From Norana najaformis (lineage: Eukaryota > Annelida > Clitellata > Crassiclitellata > Hormogastridae): DNA of 64,000 bases. The DNA is taken from NCBI GenBank assembly GCA_964023275.1, contig OZ029914.1:48252530-48316529 (forward strand), given 5' to 3'. The notes under the pieces are model-generated. The model saw only the letters and a program-made list of their open reading frames with translations, searched no databases and was not told the origin of the DNA. Shown here one piece after another: positions 33,044 to 44,472 of the stretch (position 1 is its first letter; every line of letters begins with the position of its first letter). The translations under genes and the position numbers were made by a program.

Positions 33044-33430
33044 GGCCCGCGTATCTTTCAAAATCTGTCTACTTGAGTTCAAAATTATGTCAGGCTCTGC
33101 CCCATCCTACCTGTCCTCTCTAGTTACACCTTGTACTTCCATTGAGTCCAGAAGAAGATTGCGTTCGGCTTCAAAAGGGGACTTTGAAGTCAGAAGAGTA
33201 AACCTACAGTTTGGTAAAAGAATGTTTGAAGTAGCTGGTACAGCTGAGTGGAACTCTTTACCTGAATCTATTCGAAGATGCTCTTCAATAGATACTTTTA
33301 AATTAAAACTTAAGACTAATTTATTCTCTCAGTACTATAACAAATTATTATGTTGTAATGCGTCCTTTGAGTAAGACGTTGTTTTATTAAGGCGCGTTAT
33401 AAATATAAGTTGTATTGTTTTGTATTGTAT
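33044..33430 (+). pseudogene. LINE C-terminal fragment
   Basis: The open frame 33087-33374 encodes GSAPSYLSSLVTPCTS, LRSASKGDFEVRR, then AGTAEWNSLPESIRRCSSID and a Lys/Leu-rich end. This is the standard C-terminal block of non-LTR reverse transcriptases ('aWNsLPesIR'). A 3' tail GCGCGTTATAAATATAAG with TTGTATTG repeats follows. It is 5'-truncated. Confidence 0.82.
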
Positions 33431-33820
33431 AGCGTTGTTATTAAAGCAGTCTATCACAAAATTATGTGCTCTATCGATCATAGATGAAAAGAAATCCTGT
33501 TGGAGCATTTAGTCACCTACCGCTTAGAACAATATTCCTAGATCCGCATGACTGTTCTGCGTGGTTGAATCATGTTAGGGGTCGTCCATAAAGGACGTGC
33601 ACAAAAATGACCTACTTTGGACTCCTCCCTCCCCCTTGTCCGCATCTGTCCGCATCTGGCCTTACCCTCCCCTTCCCTCTTTGCAGACGTCTACACTCCA
33701 AAGCCAGTGGAAAATAAAAGACCAACATCGTGAAAAACGTCATTAATAAACTACTCGTTCTATCCTATTTAAAAGAACCTCTCAATGGCACCATACATGG
33801 CTAACAGAGCTACATAGATG

Positions 33821-34655
33821 CGGGGCCGTCAAATGGCGTGGCGCCCATTCAGACGAGCAGCAGTGGTGAAGAATCTTCAAATTCATTGAAAAATGAGCAG
33901 GGTCGAGGCCATACAGTCGCTATAGAAAAACGTGTACATAACCTTTACATAACCTAATTTCATTTAGGCTATCTGTGATTTTCAACCATTTGGGCGCATT
34001 AATATGTCCCACATACATTTCGGCCGGATTTCTCTAATTAACCACGACAACTGCGATAACCATGGACTTTACAATGGTTTGGAAAACATGTATTAATGGT
34101 CTATAAATAGCATTGCTTCTCCCTATAGATAAACAATCTGCAAGCGCTAAATTGGCATTTCATTTTGCCAACAATCTATCCTATTCGTAGCTTAACTAAC
34201 ACATATGGACAGTTATTGATCTTGTTCTTAAAGGTTCGATAGTGACTAATAATCATAAAAGAAATGATACCATATACAGTGTACAATCAACAACTGTGAC
34301 AACTGAATAAATTTAAAGCAGTCTAATAATTCTAAATATCCCTTGCAGAAAGTGTAATATTGTTCAGTTGGACCTACTGGCCTTTTAGTCAAACCGCCAA
34401 GAACAAAGATAATTAATTAATTGGAGATGTACAGTTGTCCGATATGCATGCCGCTGCTATTGTAATTGCTAAATTCAATAGTTAATTAGTTTAGTAGTTA
34501 GGTTATTAATGACAATAAATGTAGTGTAAATGTACATGATTTTCTATAGCGACCGTATGGCCTCGACTCTGCACATTTTCAATGAATTTATCGGGTGAGA
34601 TCCTGCACCACCGCTGCCAGTTTGAATGGGCGCCACATCATTTAAAGTCCCCGTG
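33821..34655. mobile_element. Non-autonomous element with long inverted repeats
   Basis: The left arm (33821 to about 33935) and right arm (about 34537-34655) are inverted copies of about 115-120 bp, sharing GGCGCCCATTCA, AAATTCATTGAAAA, GTCGAGGCCATAC and GTCGCTATAGAAAA. The inner part is AT-rich with no open frame. This structure fits a MITE-like or deletion-derivative DNA transposon. The superfamily is not assigned. Confidence 0.72.
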
Positions 34656-34899
34656 TACAGACCGTGCTAGCCCGAGATTTAAATCTCTGAAATAAGCCAC
34701 GATCGAGTGGCGAACCGGCATCTTCACGCTATATAACCATGTTCACAAATATTCTGTAACAGCCTGTAATTAGATTTTTTGACGACCCTGTATAACCGCA
34801 GCCAAAATCGAAGTATTTTAATGTTCTTGTTCCTTTTTGGATCAGCAATTGAGAGAACTGACTTCACCTTCTCGATCTGCTCAGTGTAACGTTGACTAA

Positions 34900-35720
34900 A
34901 TTTTTATTACATAACATATCGATGCCTGCATAAATTCAAACAATTAAGAACGAAGAACGAAGGTCGCCATTTTGTTGATCTACATTACTGACTTCCATTC
35001 AGTATTTCATTAGCCATAGGTGATGAGAGGAGCGCGAGCTATCTCCCTGGGAACAAAAAACAGCATGCTGTTAAAAGCTAATTATAACACTAGAGTCTTG
35101 CTAGCAAAGCACTCATTACAAGCCGTTTTATTGTGGCGAGAGGTCATCCTTGTCGAGGTATTTTAACGTTGTTTTGTATTTAGACATTAAAGGTTTTGCC
35201 ACAAATTTATTACGGTTTGAAACGCAGTCACGAAATGCTGTAGTTTATGTTTAAAAGTGTGTAGTATTATGGGTGGATGCGTAGTACCTATTGGTTTTTG
35301 CTTTTTGCTTTTGTCAGGTTCGCTTCATCGGTTTTGTTCAGAACCATCTTGTGATTTGCGCCATTAGCCAAAATGTCAGATGCATGCTCTTTCTTACTGT
35401 AATTCTTACTGCATTACTTACTGCAGTCTATCAGTTGTATTGCATGTACTGGTACTGCAGGATTCGTATTTAATGGTCGAAAGTACTGTTGCTGGTAAAG
35501 TTTTATATTAATGTTTAGGGATTTGCTTAGTGTGTGCATTTTTAATAAGCTGCGCCGGTAGATGTTCCAACGCACTGGATAGTGATGAATATTTGCTTCT
35601 AAAAGAACGAAGAAGGATGGTCGCCATTTTGTTGACCTACATTAGTGATTTCCATTCGGAGTTTTATTAGCCATATTTCTTTTATTTATTTATTGCATAG
35701 CCATTAACGTAGGCCTATAT
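34900..35720. repeat. Two further copies of a short flank repeat
   Basis: A block with 'AAGAACGAAG...CGCCATTTTGTTGA(T/C)CTACATTA' occurs at about 34930-35015 and 35595-35670. It is also found at 31935-32010 and 63815-63890 in the receptor-flank copies. The rest of this interval holds no recognised gene. Confidence 0.5.
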
Positions 35721-35804
35721 TAGTGGATATTTTATGAGGATTAATTTAAAGGCATCTAGCTATATGATTTTTTGCGTAGCCTATTGAACGTATTTCGACA
35801 TATT

Positions 35805-35965
35805 TTCTCTCCGTCTCTGTCTCTCCGTCTGACTCTTGGATCTTGACCTGGAACCGAACCCTTTTGTCTACCGATTTTTTTTGACTGAGTGCCTGTGAAT
35901 AAGCTGGTCACCGCGGCGTTGCTTTATTTGGACACTAGGAACCTCGGAATCACGATTACGATTAT
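35805..35965 (+). repeat. LINE 3' tail, plus orientation
   Basis: Contains TTGGATCTTGACCTGGAACC, GACTGAGTGCCTGTGAATAA and a terminal CACGATTACGATTA run. It faces an antisense copy that starts near 36125. Confidence 0.7.
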
Positions 35966-36124
35966 TTTATTTGCAATAATACAACGCGGACTGTGATTGG
36001 CGCTTCAGCTTGCTACGGTAAACGGCATGCTGACGGCTTAGATCCAGCGCGCTGCTTTTAACAGTCGGGTATTTTCTTATAAAAATAGCCTTTCTAGAAA
36101 ACATGCTGGTTATGTATTTACGAC

Positions 36125-36800
36125 TCTTAATCGTAATCGTAAATTCGAGATTTCTACAACGCCCAACGAAAGTCACCTCGCGGGAATCTGCTTATTCGTA
36201 GGCGCACAGTCAAAACAAATTCGATAGGCAGGACGGGTCATATTCGGTCTTATGTCAAAATTCAAGGGTCAAGCATGCAGACAGTCATATGGTGGGTGGG
36301 GTCTGGAATTGAACCGGAAAGTGAGATAAGAGGAAGAGGTTGAATCAGGATAGGAATTGTGGAAGAGGAGTGTTTTCAGTTTTGAGTGAAAGGCCTGTGC
36401 AGAGATTGCAAGAGGTGAAGCTTTGGCGAGTTTGTATGAAGGATCAGCTATTTGTCGTAATTCTGGCGGGAGTATATTCCAGAGGGGAGGGGCATTCATG
36501 GCTATCGAGCGACTTCCAAATTTCAAGGATGAAATGACGGGAGGGTGGAGAAGTGTTAGGGCAGAAGAGAAGCGGGTTGGACGGAGTGATTAGGTTGTAA
36601 ATAACTAACGAAGATAGGAAGGTTGGGAGGACTGAAGTGTGTTGTAGGTAAGTGCTATGTCTTTACACTCTATTCGTTTTGGTAATTTAAGCCAGTGAAG
36701 TGATTTGAGAACAGGAATGATGTGATGGTGTTTGGAAGTTTTGGTGACAGCACAAGCGACAACATCCTGAGTACAGTAGCTTGAAGGCGGTTTATCTGGG
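36125..36800 (-). pseudogene. LINE 3' end with partial C-terminal ORF
   Basis: The minus-strand frame 36526-36269 reads FGSRSIAMNAPPLWNILPPEL, followed by SYKLAKASPLAISAQAF and LKTLLFHNSYPD. Its continuation (36600-36680) matches a fragment in IgR5 intron 2. The tail 36125-36260 is the element seen antisense in receptor introns, so this copy links that tail to a LINE with reverse transcriptase. Confidence 0.78.
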
Positions 36801-36839
36801 TTGTGAGACCAAAGTGTCTACCGATACCGTAAAACTTAT

Positions 36840-38510
36840 TTTACCCCTGCTTTGGTTTGTATAAGTTGTGTTCACTTACCCCACGCCAACTGCAGACTGG
36901 CGTTTAAAAACGAACGCTTTATTCGTACACTTGTTTATTTTGCCTTTTGCCGCTATTTTGCTCGATGTACTCCATCGCTTCAAGTTTTGAATCAGCATCA
37001 AAATTATTAGAGATTCAAAATGGATTTATGATATAATTAATGAAATTTATAGAAAAAAATGGGCCAATGTTTTGAGCTTGTCGATAATGTACCACTTTTG
37101 GTCATATATTACTGCCACATACTGCTCTGGTTGATAGGTAGTGGCATCCAGTATGTCCTCAGTTGCTTGCTGTGATTCCTCTGTCGCATCCATCAGCAGA
37201 GTAAATTACTTTCAACAGATCGGTCAGACAAAGGAGAAGATATTCTAGTCAAATTCATGACAAGTACACAGAGGAAGGGAAGCTATCATCTGACTTGGAC
37301 AAGACATGGCGACATATGCGGGTTCCATTCCAACATGACCTTATTTTGTGCAAGCACCTTGAGTACATAGTAATAGCGCACGTCAGTACCAGCTGGATGA
37401 TTCAGTATGGAAGACTGTAACAACAAAATTTTCATCTTATGTACAGAAAAACTTTCGAAATATATGATGCTCTATGCATAAATGACATTATCTTGATATC
37501 ATAAGATGGTTGGCAGTTTCACAGAATATTTCATCATATGTACTTTGATAGACCACCAAAAAACATGAAATTTTATTCATAAATTCACTTTAAATAAGAT
37601 AAAAAATGTTTATGTTAACTGTATTTTTAGTAAAATTACTTAGATATGTTGCAATATAGCTTTAAAAGTTACCAGAGTGGTTTCACAGCTTTGATATTGA
37701 TATATTTGGGTCACAAGTCTGTCAAATACCACATACAATTGCAACTCGCGACACCAAAAAATGACCATGTTTGACACATTGAAAAACTCCTTAAAACAAA
37801 AAACCCCATCGGGATTTTTGGAACACATCAATTGATCTATGCTGTATCAGAAAATGCAATAAAAAATAATATTTTTATGACCCTTTTTGGGAATATTTTT
37901 TCTCTTTGACACCCCTTGTCAGATTTTGTGAACTTTGACCTACTATATCCAGCAGATGTGAATAAGTAATCAAGTCAAACTTTTCCAAGTAATTGCCAGC
38001 CACATAGACAGTATACGTATGAAAATTGAATGCATTGTGCCTGGTATATTTTGGAGATATTGATCACTGAATATTGAAAAATTTAGAAATAAAATGAATA
38101 TAAGGGCACTTTTGACATTTAATACAGCTGAAATTATGGGACACATTATAATAATTATTACATTTTTGAAATCTATGCACAAAACTGTACAAATATAAAA
38201 AAGATCATCTAATTTGGTCTAACAGTTCTAGAGATATCAGTTCTCAAACAGTGGATATCACGAAGTTTCGTGAAATGCCTTCGGAAGGTGGGGTCACGGA
38301 ATCAATGATATCTTGGAAAGTATTTTAAATATTGCAGAAAAAATCTGGGCTTTTCCTTCCAATACACCTTGCAACATTTAGTTAAAATTTCAGCCAATTC
38401 TGAGATGGTCGGGTGGGAACTTTTCTCAGAATTGGTTGAGTTGAGCTGGAATGACCCTGTTGTCACTTGCGCCATTCACCTAAATTTCAGACTAATGCTC
38501 AATATCTCTT
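36840..38510. other. AT-rich stretch, possible unclassified repeat
   Basis: No supported gene. The block near 38210-38460 (ending CTGGAATGACCCTG) looks like an end of a dispersed repeat, but no partner copy lies in the window. The short open frames here have no recognisable motifs. Confidence 0.35.
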
Positions 38511-38514
38511 GCGT

Positions 38515-38625
38515 ATGGAATTTGTATTGACTGAGCGCCTGTGAATAAGCTGGTCTCCGTGACGTGTCTTTCGTTGGGCGCTGTAGAAATCTGGGGATTA
38601 CGATTACGATTACGATTAGTTGGCT
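38515..38625 (+). repeat. LINE 3' tail
   Basis: A short copy with TGACTGAGCGCCTGTGAATA, TTTCGTTGGGCGCTGTAGAA and a terminal ATTACG repeat. Confidence 0.72.
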
Positions 38626-39390
38626 TACTCCATTAATAATCATGGATTTCCCCTGTTTTTTTGCGTAAGAAATTGTTCCATCGCGCTGGATCTATATTCC
38701 GCTGCTGTGAAGGGAAACGCAGTCGTAATCATTTTTTAGTGTACATTTATATAGCGCCTGTGAACTGTAGATATATGATCGGCTCTGCCTTCCAGACAAC
38801 ACAAACCTGTGATCAAAAAGAAGAGTAGCTTTAAAACGACAACAGCGCAGAGGAAAAAGAAGGTTAAGTAGCTCACGACATTGTAGGTTGAAAAATAAGC
38901 GATTTCGAGAATTATAGGTCGATTACCATGTCTTATCAACTCCTGGGCTATTCTACGATTTGATTTCTTACAAAAGTTCGATCGAAAGTTTAGGTTTATT
39001 TGGCTTAGCCTTCCTGACAACCCCAAGTTATTTACATAAAATTTACCTACTGACAACCACATTTTAACATATTTATATTTTCAAAAGATGCGCTCTGCAT
39101 GTAGAACCGTCGGCGGTCGCACTCTGCCTGGGACATCTCTATCGAAAAGAGCAAGAGTCAAGCAGCGTGGTTAAATAAAAGTAATTTGAGTCGGAGTTTT
39201 TATTCGGTTTTAATTCCCTGGCAAGTCCCTGTCGTTTACGCACAAATTTTCATTTTAAGTCAAATTTTCAATGCAGGTTTTCAAACGCTTACAACAAATG
39301 CTATACGCCACCAAACATACATATAAAACAACAAGAAAAGTTGAAATGAAAGCAAAGATGTTATTATTATTATTATTTCTGCATTTTTAG

Positions 39391-39553
39391 GTGCCACTAT
39401 CTAATGACTAGGCATCATCAATGGCGCCGAGCAGTTGTGAATTAAGCACTTGCTCAAGGTCCCTACACAGTAACCATCTCAAGGGAGAAGGCTCGAACCC
39501 GTACTCTCGGCGTTACAAGCCGAGCGCTCTATCCAATTCGCCACCGTGCCCCA
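39391..39553 (-). repeat. tRNA-derived SINE
   Basis: Read on the minus strand, the head resembles a tRNA. It has an A-box-like TGGCGAATTGG, an anticodon arm with loop CTTGTAA inside CTCGGC/GCCGAG, and a B-box-like GGTTCGAGCC. A non-tRNA body follows with TGGCGCCATTGATGATG and TAGATAGTGGCAC. The related copy at 47091-47260 shows that this is a SINE, not a tRNA gene. Confidence 0.75.
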
Positions 39554-40134
39554 CTTTATAACAAAACCCCTCAAAGAACGACTTTTGAGGCGCTTTTCGC
39601 ACTCTTCTGGTCCATCTGCCTAAAACAGTATTAATGTTGTGGGATATAAAACACGTCCTATCCTTGGATAACTGTGGTCATCTTTGTGACTCAGGTGAAT
39701 GATTCTTACACCTTAGGACCATATCTCTGGGAATTTTTATATACACACATAAACAAATGTGTAATTTGATGTGGCGAAGACGAACAAAAACGAATGCAAT
39801 AAAAACATTAGCAATACAAAAAATCCAGGCGTTCTGAAGACGTCAACCCAGATATCAAAAGACGTCGATAAACACTAGATCATTCATTGCATTCGAATAT
39901 TAAATTTCAGTCCAGTATTGTTTCATCAGTCTAAGCATGAGTGCATAAATGCAGCTAAACTGGCGTCTTAGTTCTTACCTACCAAACATTCGTGCAAAAA
40001 TATGTAAATAGATTTACAAGTTATACGCCAGAATTGTTTGTTCATCTGAACAAACATAATTCGTTATTCTTTACCACCCATAATTTTTTAACAGGTAACT
40101 AATAATGGATTCAGCATGTAATATCATACATACC

Positions 40135-40370
40135 TCCAAAATTTCTCAGCGCCCCACAAAGGCTGCGTCAGGGAGATCAGCTTAGAATTACTGACGCTAC
40201 ATCAAATCAAATCTGCTAGACCCAGATTGTTGATTGTAGGGTCAAAGCCGTTAAGATGCCTACGGTGGTCATTCGATGATGCAGGATAGAACGCAGGATA
40301 GGATAGTTTGTAAACTTTGATTTTCAGTCTGGATAGAAATTTTCCAGGAGAGATGGCAAGCACAGGAGAA
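40135..40370 (-). repeat. LINE 3' end fragment
   Basis: This is the reverse complement of the tail at 25605-25935, recognised by ATTTCTCAGCGCCCCACAAA and the adjoining ATCAAATCAAATC run. Confidence 0.55.
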
Positions 40371-41087
40371 TTCACACAGATAAGTAAAAATGTAGAACAA
40401 GTGAACAGGCAAATGACTATTTTTTCGTTCCAAAGACCTGTGGCTGCATAATTTAAGGAGCGGTTGACAGGGTTTGCTAAGATATAATGTAGGAATGGAA
40501 TGGCTTGGATTGGATTGTATCGGTTGGATGGTTTATTATTTTATCAGATAGGTAAGATCAAATGACATCGAAGTCAATAGATTATATCGGTTACTATTTA
40601 TCAGATTAAAGACATTTGAGACAGACGAGTATGGATTGGATTGGTTTGTGGGATCGCCTACGATTCCTCGCTCAGTCGATGGACATATGGCGTGTAAACA
40701 AATCTATTACCTACTTATTTAGGAAGTGGATTGAAGTGAAATGGATTAGTGAAATGGATCAGACTAAATAGAAGTGAACTTGATCAATTTCACTCAATGC
40801 ATTGAACGATGAACTGTACTTGACTACACTTGATTCTTACCAGCTCAGATCCAGTTACACGCTAGAAAGACAAACTTGTAAGAACCTTCAAAATGGCATC
40901 GTAAACTTGATTCACCACAACTCAGAAACAGCATCGTTCAAATTCAAGCTGATAATACAGTAAATGCTCTGTATAAAGCAAGATTATACCATCATCTTTG
41001 CATCTTACATTGTATGTTTTAGCAAATTTTGGAAGCTGAGAAACGTATATGAAATGGAGCTAATGTCGTGCAATCCTTTGTTCGAAG

Positions 41088-41174
41088 ATCAAGATACCGA
41101 TAACGGGATAACTGTGAATGATGGTGATGGTGACAGTGTTGTTGATTCATATGACAAATCGGATATTCTGGAAG
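41088..41174 (+). CDS. IgR3 candidate exon: acidic tail segment
   Basis: An 87-nt phase 1-1 candidate with acceptor CTTTGTTCGAAG and donor GAAG|GTTTGT. It encodes a strongly acidic stretch (QDTDNGITVNDGDGDSVVDS) ending YDKSDILE. The open frame extends further upstream, so an earlier acceptor is possible (TTTTAG at about 41022). It is assigned to the cytoplasmic side because the exons that follow are tail-like and phase-compatible. Confidence 0.5.
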
Positions 41175-44100
41175 GTTTGTATCTTTTAATATTTTTAATT
41201 TGTGGTTGATTTATAGGCATGTAAAAGTTTTATGTTTAATTTAGATGTAATAATTTGGAGTTCGATAATATAATTCATAGCCATCCAAAACTTACTAAGT
41301 TCAGGGACCGAAAATTTGAACTAAAGAGTGCCTACTAAATCAATAATAATACCTGATTAATGGAAACGGGTTAAGCGCGAATTCATGAATAGCAGAGATT
41401 GTGCGAGAATAGGCCAGCTTCAGTAGTAAAAATTACAAAAGCACACAAATTGCAACGCATATAAAAGGTTTGGAGAAAGGTTTTTATTTGCAAGACATTT
41501 CCCAAATAAATATATAATTTAAATGTGTCACTTTAGTAGCAATATCACTTAATTACTGTGTCTAAGTTACAGATTTAATTTATTAAACAAAATCCCTTTT
41601 ATATAGCATTGAAATTTTCTTTTCTTTTCAATAGAAGAAATGTTGCTTAATTTTTGAAAAATTTTATGGTAAAACTCATTAAATTTTCTCTACACGACTA
41701 AAGTTCGTTAAGATAAAACATTTTATTTGCTAAATTTTGTATTTCTATTCGCTACACTTTGTATTTGTGTTCGATGAGAAGCTCGCAATTATGACTTGGA
41801 AAATGTTTTTTTGCTTACAATAATGCCCAAAATAGGTCGTTTAACTTAGTGTATTTATTAGACGTATTGCTTAATTGCTTAATTGCTATGCCTAAGATGG
41901 GCTAAAACACGAGTTATTAAATAGCTGAGATGGTCCTGGTTAGCGAGTTAAACCACCTTCAGTAGTAAGAGTTACAAAACAACAAGATTTGCAGTTCAGA
42001 TATAAGGCGGCTTGAAGAAAGATTTTCCTTGCAGCAGATATGGAAAAATGAACCATTTCAGTAGGTCTATTGCGTAGCAGTTTTTTATTGCTGTATCTAA
42101 GTTACATGTTTCATTCATACGTTCATTCTTTTCTTTATAACAAGTGAAATTTGTTTTCTTTCAAGAGGTCCCTCTCCGTCTTAAAGAATCCTTGGATGTG
42201 ATCTCATATGGTAAGAATCTCAGAAAACTTTCTTTAAACGAATAAAGTTCGTTAAGAAGGCAGATCAGTTCGATATTAAGCATGAATGATTTCTTCTGCT
42301 CCGGTGTTATTTACCACTAGCAGTCATTGGAAACCATAAATGGCGGATAGCTTTTCGATATCACTGGCGGGCTATGAGTAGCTTAGTGCTCTTGTTAGCC
42401 AGTTGTCTCTGGCCATGACGCGCTTGTAATTCAATATATAGGGGCATCAATGTATACTCTGGCTTTGTGAGCTATGTGCAACAGCTGACCAGTGCCGATC
42501 GGATGGATCATATAGAATAATGTATTGCACTAGATACGGTGTACGGAGAGGGTGGAGATATATTGTTCTAAACGGACTAATGAGTCATTTGTGGTTGACA
42601 TCTTGATGTAGGACGGGTGTCTTCCTCTCGAGTGAGAAAGAGGAACACGAACCATTGAACTGTAAAAGACGATAGCTGCAGCTTGTTGCCGTCTCCAACT
42701 GGGTATATGATAACACTTCCGACAATATTGCAAAACTACCTGTGCAAAAAGCTATAGTAAACAGAGAAAATTCCTGTAAAATGTCATACTAATCATATAT
42801 TAGATACCAGTAAATAATTTCATTAAAGTTTCAAGTGCATATATGATTATGTACAGTCATATGTATATTTGCAGACATACTTTGCGAGTTGGGCAGTATA
42901 TCTTCGGAAACTGAGGTGTCAAGCAAGTCTTCGCCTGCAGAGGAAAGATGGCAACTTCGCCAATTGTTGGGAATCCGGTATCCTCGTGAACAAAAAGCAC
43001 CACAAGGTGTATCTGTTAATAATTCACTGTTTCTACACAAAGTTTGTTATAGGGACTAACAGGAAACTACAAGTAGGCCTATACTGTGACAAATGGGCCT
43101 AGACGTGTGGCTTAATTAGGCTAGGATTAACTAGTTCAGGGGTTTTGTTTGGCAATTCGGTTTGACCTGGGTGCGCTTGTAATTTCGATAATCGATATAT
43201 AGTTGTATGCAAGTGTACTCTGGCCTCGTAATCTGTTTGACAGTTGCTGACGTGGTGCACGTACCTACGAGAATGAGTAATGTACAGTAATGTATATTAC
43301 AAGGTACGGTAGACGGGAAGGGTCGAGAAAGATTGTTCACTCCCTACTTCACGGCTAGGTTGGACATAACGGCTGCCTCCCTTTCAACTGACAAAGAACA
43401 GGGTCGATTTCTCTTTTTGCTTTGACGGCTAGAGGATGTGCTTGGGAGTTTTCCGAGGAAGCAAACAAGACGCAGCAGCTTACCTGCCTACGTTAGAAGT
43501 GTCTGCATAGTTGAACGTTGGTCCCGACTAAAGGTTTCGCATACGGAAGGAGGATCGACGCCGCAGCTTAGATCGAAGACCTGACGTCCATGGTTCGTAA
43601 ACTCGCGGGATCGACCAAGAGGCAACGAACAACTCGGAGGAGAAAACGCAAAATATCTCTTCATACATGATAAACTGAATTTGTACAGATAATTGAATTG
43701 GCGCTTAAATTGATAATATTGAAATAATTTTTTTTTTCTGTTGCACAAAGGTTTTCCACTCAAGATAATTGTTTCCAAAACATTTGTAAGATTTTATAAA
43801 GAATTGTTTAAACAGATTTTACTTTTTCTAGATACAGCAGCACCAGGCCAGGCAACAGGCGCAATAACCGATGTGGAATCACCAAGAGATGGAGGCAAGA
43901 ACAGGCAAGATAGCAAAAAGACGGAGGCCAGAGCAGGCAAGATAGCAAAACGAATAGCTTTACATAAAATATGTTAATATAAACTGTCGACTTGTTCATT
44001 TCTAAACTACATGCTAGGTTTCACTACTGGAATCCGATAACCGAGGAACGTGTTACCAACACTTCTGAAAACTTTTGTGCTTGCCATAGTAAACCCAAAG

Positions 44101-44472
44101 ATGTACCTAAATATTTAACACGCTTAGGCTAAGCTGTATGACTGCAAACAGTGAGACTGCTAATAAAACAAGAGGGTTGTCTGACTAACTTCAACTTCGA
44201 GCAGTCAGTTATAGAATATCAGTTTTCATTACTTCATTGATTCATGATGAATGAATGAAAAACAACAGGAAAATTCGCAAAAGCATGAAAATAAATAGCT
44301 TTAGATGATTTCAGTTTTATGGAATAAATAGCTATTCTTGATATTTTCATTTTATCGGATATTTTCAGGCGGCGGATTACAAAAACAACTTACAGTTTCA
44401 GGTTACACAAAAGTTGCGTCAAGGATTGTTTTACGCACCAACTTCATAGATTATGACATTTGCAGAAAATAA
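41088..44472 (+). CDS. IgR3: receptor tail cassette without ectodomain
   Basis: Phase-compatible exons are 41088-41174, 42166-42210, 42875-43006, 43832-43894 and 44369-44472, together giving about 142 residues plus stop. The last two are homologous to IgR2 tail exons by flanks, phases and the shared GC donor. The final exon adds a canonical ITIM, SGYTKV. No Ig or TM exon was found in the 14.6 kb upstream. It could be a headless relic, a gene whose ectodomain has diverged beyond recognition, or an alternative tail spliced to the IgR2 TM exon, whose phase-1 exit fits. Its stop lies only 105 bp before the IgR4 start codon. Confidence 0.55.
41330..42290 (+). repeat. Tandem duplication containing a tail exon
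   Basis: Two related units of roughly 540 bp start near 41385 and 41930, with shared blocks CTTCAGTAGTAA, GTGTCTAAGTTACA/GTATCTAAGTTACA and TAAAGTTCGTTAAG. The second unit holds the exon 42166-42210. The first holds its counterpart at about 41637-41670, which would need a phase 0 entry and meets a stop in phase 1, so it is probably dead. Confidence 0.6.
42166..42210 (+). CDS. IgR3 exon: short tail segment
   Basis: A 45-nt phase 1-1 exon between TTTTCTTTCAAG and GGTAAGAA, encoding VPLRLKESLDVISY. It has strong splice sites. A decayed relative sits at 21221-21276 in IgR2 and another at about 41637. Confidence 0.55.
42360..43420 (+). repeat. Direct repeat flanking exon 42875
   Basis: Segments of about 300 bp near 42370-42690 and 43095-43410 are related, sharing CGCTTGTAATT, TGTA(T/C)ACTCTGGC and AGAAAGAGGAAC/ACAAAGAACAGG blocks. 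Exon 42875-43006 lies between them, pointing to a second round of local duplication within IgR3. Confidence 0.5.
42875..43006 (+). CDS. IgR3 exon: Ser/Glu-rich tail segment
   Basis: A 132-nt phase 1-1 exon after TATATTTGCAG and before GGTGTATC. It encodes a hydrophilic segment (LGSISSETEVSSKSSPAEER) ending in IRYPREQKAPQ. No IgR2 counterpart was found. Confidence 0.55.
43832..43894 (+). CDS. IgR3 exon with GC donor
   Basis: A 63-nt phase 1-1 exon after TTTTTCTAG, ending GGAG|GCAAGA. It encodes TAAPGQATGAITDVESPRDG. It is homologous to IgR2 exon 21567-21638 in position, phase, upstream intron sequence and the unusual GC donor. Confidence 0.65.
44369..44472 (+). CDS. IgR3 terminal exon with ITIM
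   Basis: It enters in phase 1 after CGGATATTTTCAG, the same acceptor context as IgR2 22075. It encodes GLQKQLTVSGYTKVASRIVL and runs on to TAA. SGYTKV fits the canonical ITIM (S/I/V/L-x-Y-x-x-V). The donor used by IgR2 (AAG|GTACAT) is replaced by AAG|GATTG, so the exon reads through to its own stop. Confidence 0.65.

Noticed and set aside
38736..39062. 108-codon minus-strand frame with a hydrophobic stretch
   Set aside because: Hydrophobicity arises from A/T-rich sequence. There is no phase-matched splice site and no relation to the receptor TM exons; strand is opposite to the cluster.
39470..39553. tRNA gene
   Set aside because: The A-box, anticodon arm and B-box are tRNA-like, but the sequence continues into a body shared with a second copy at 47091-47260, so it is a SINE.
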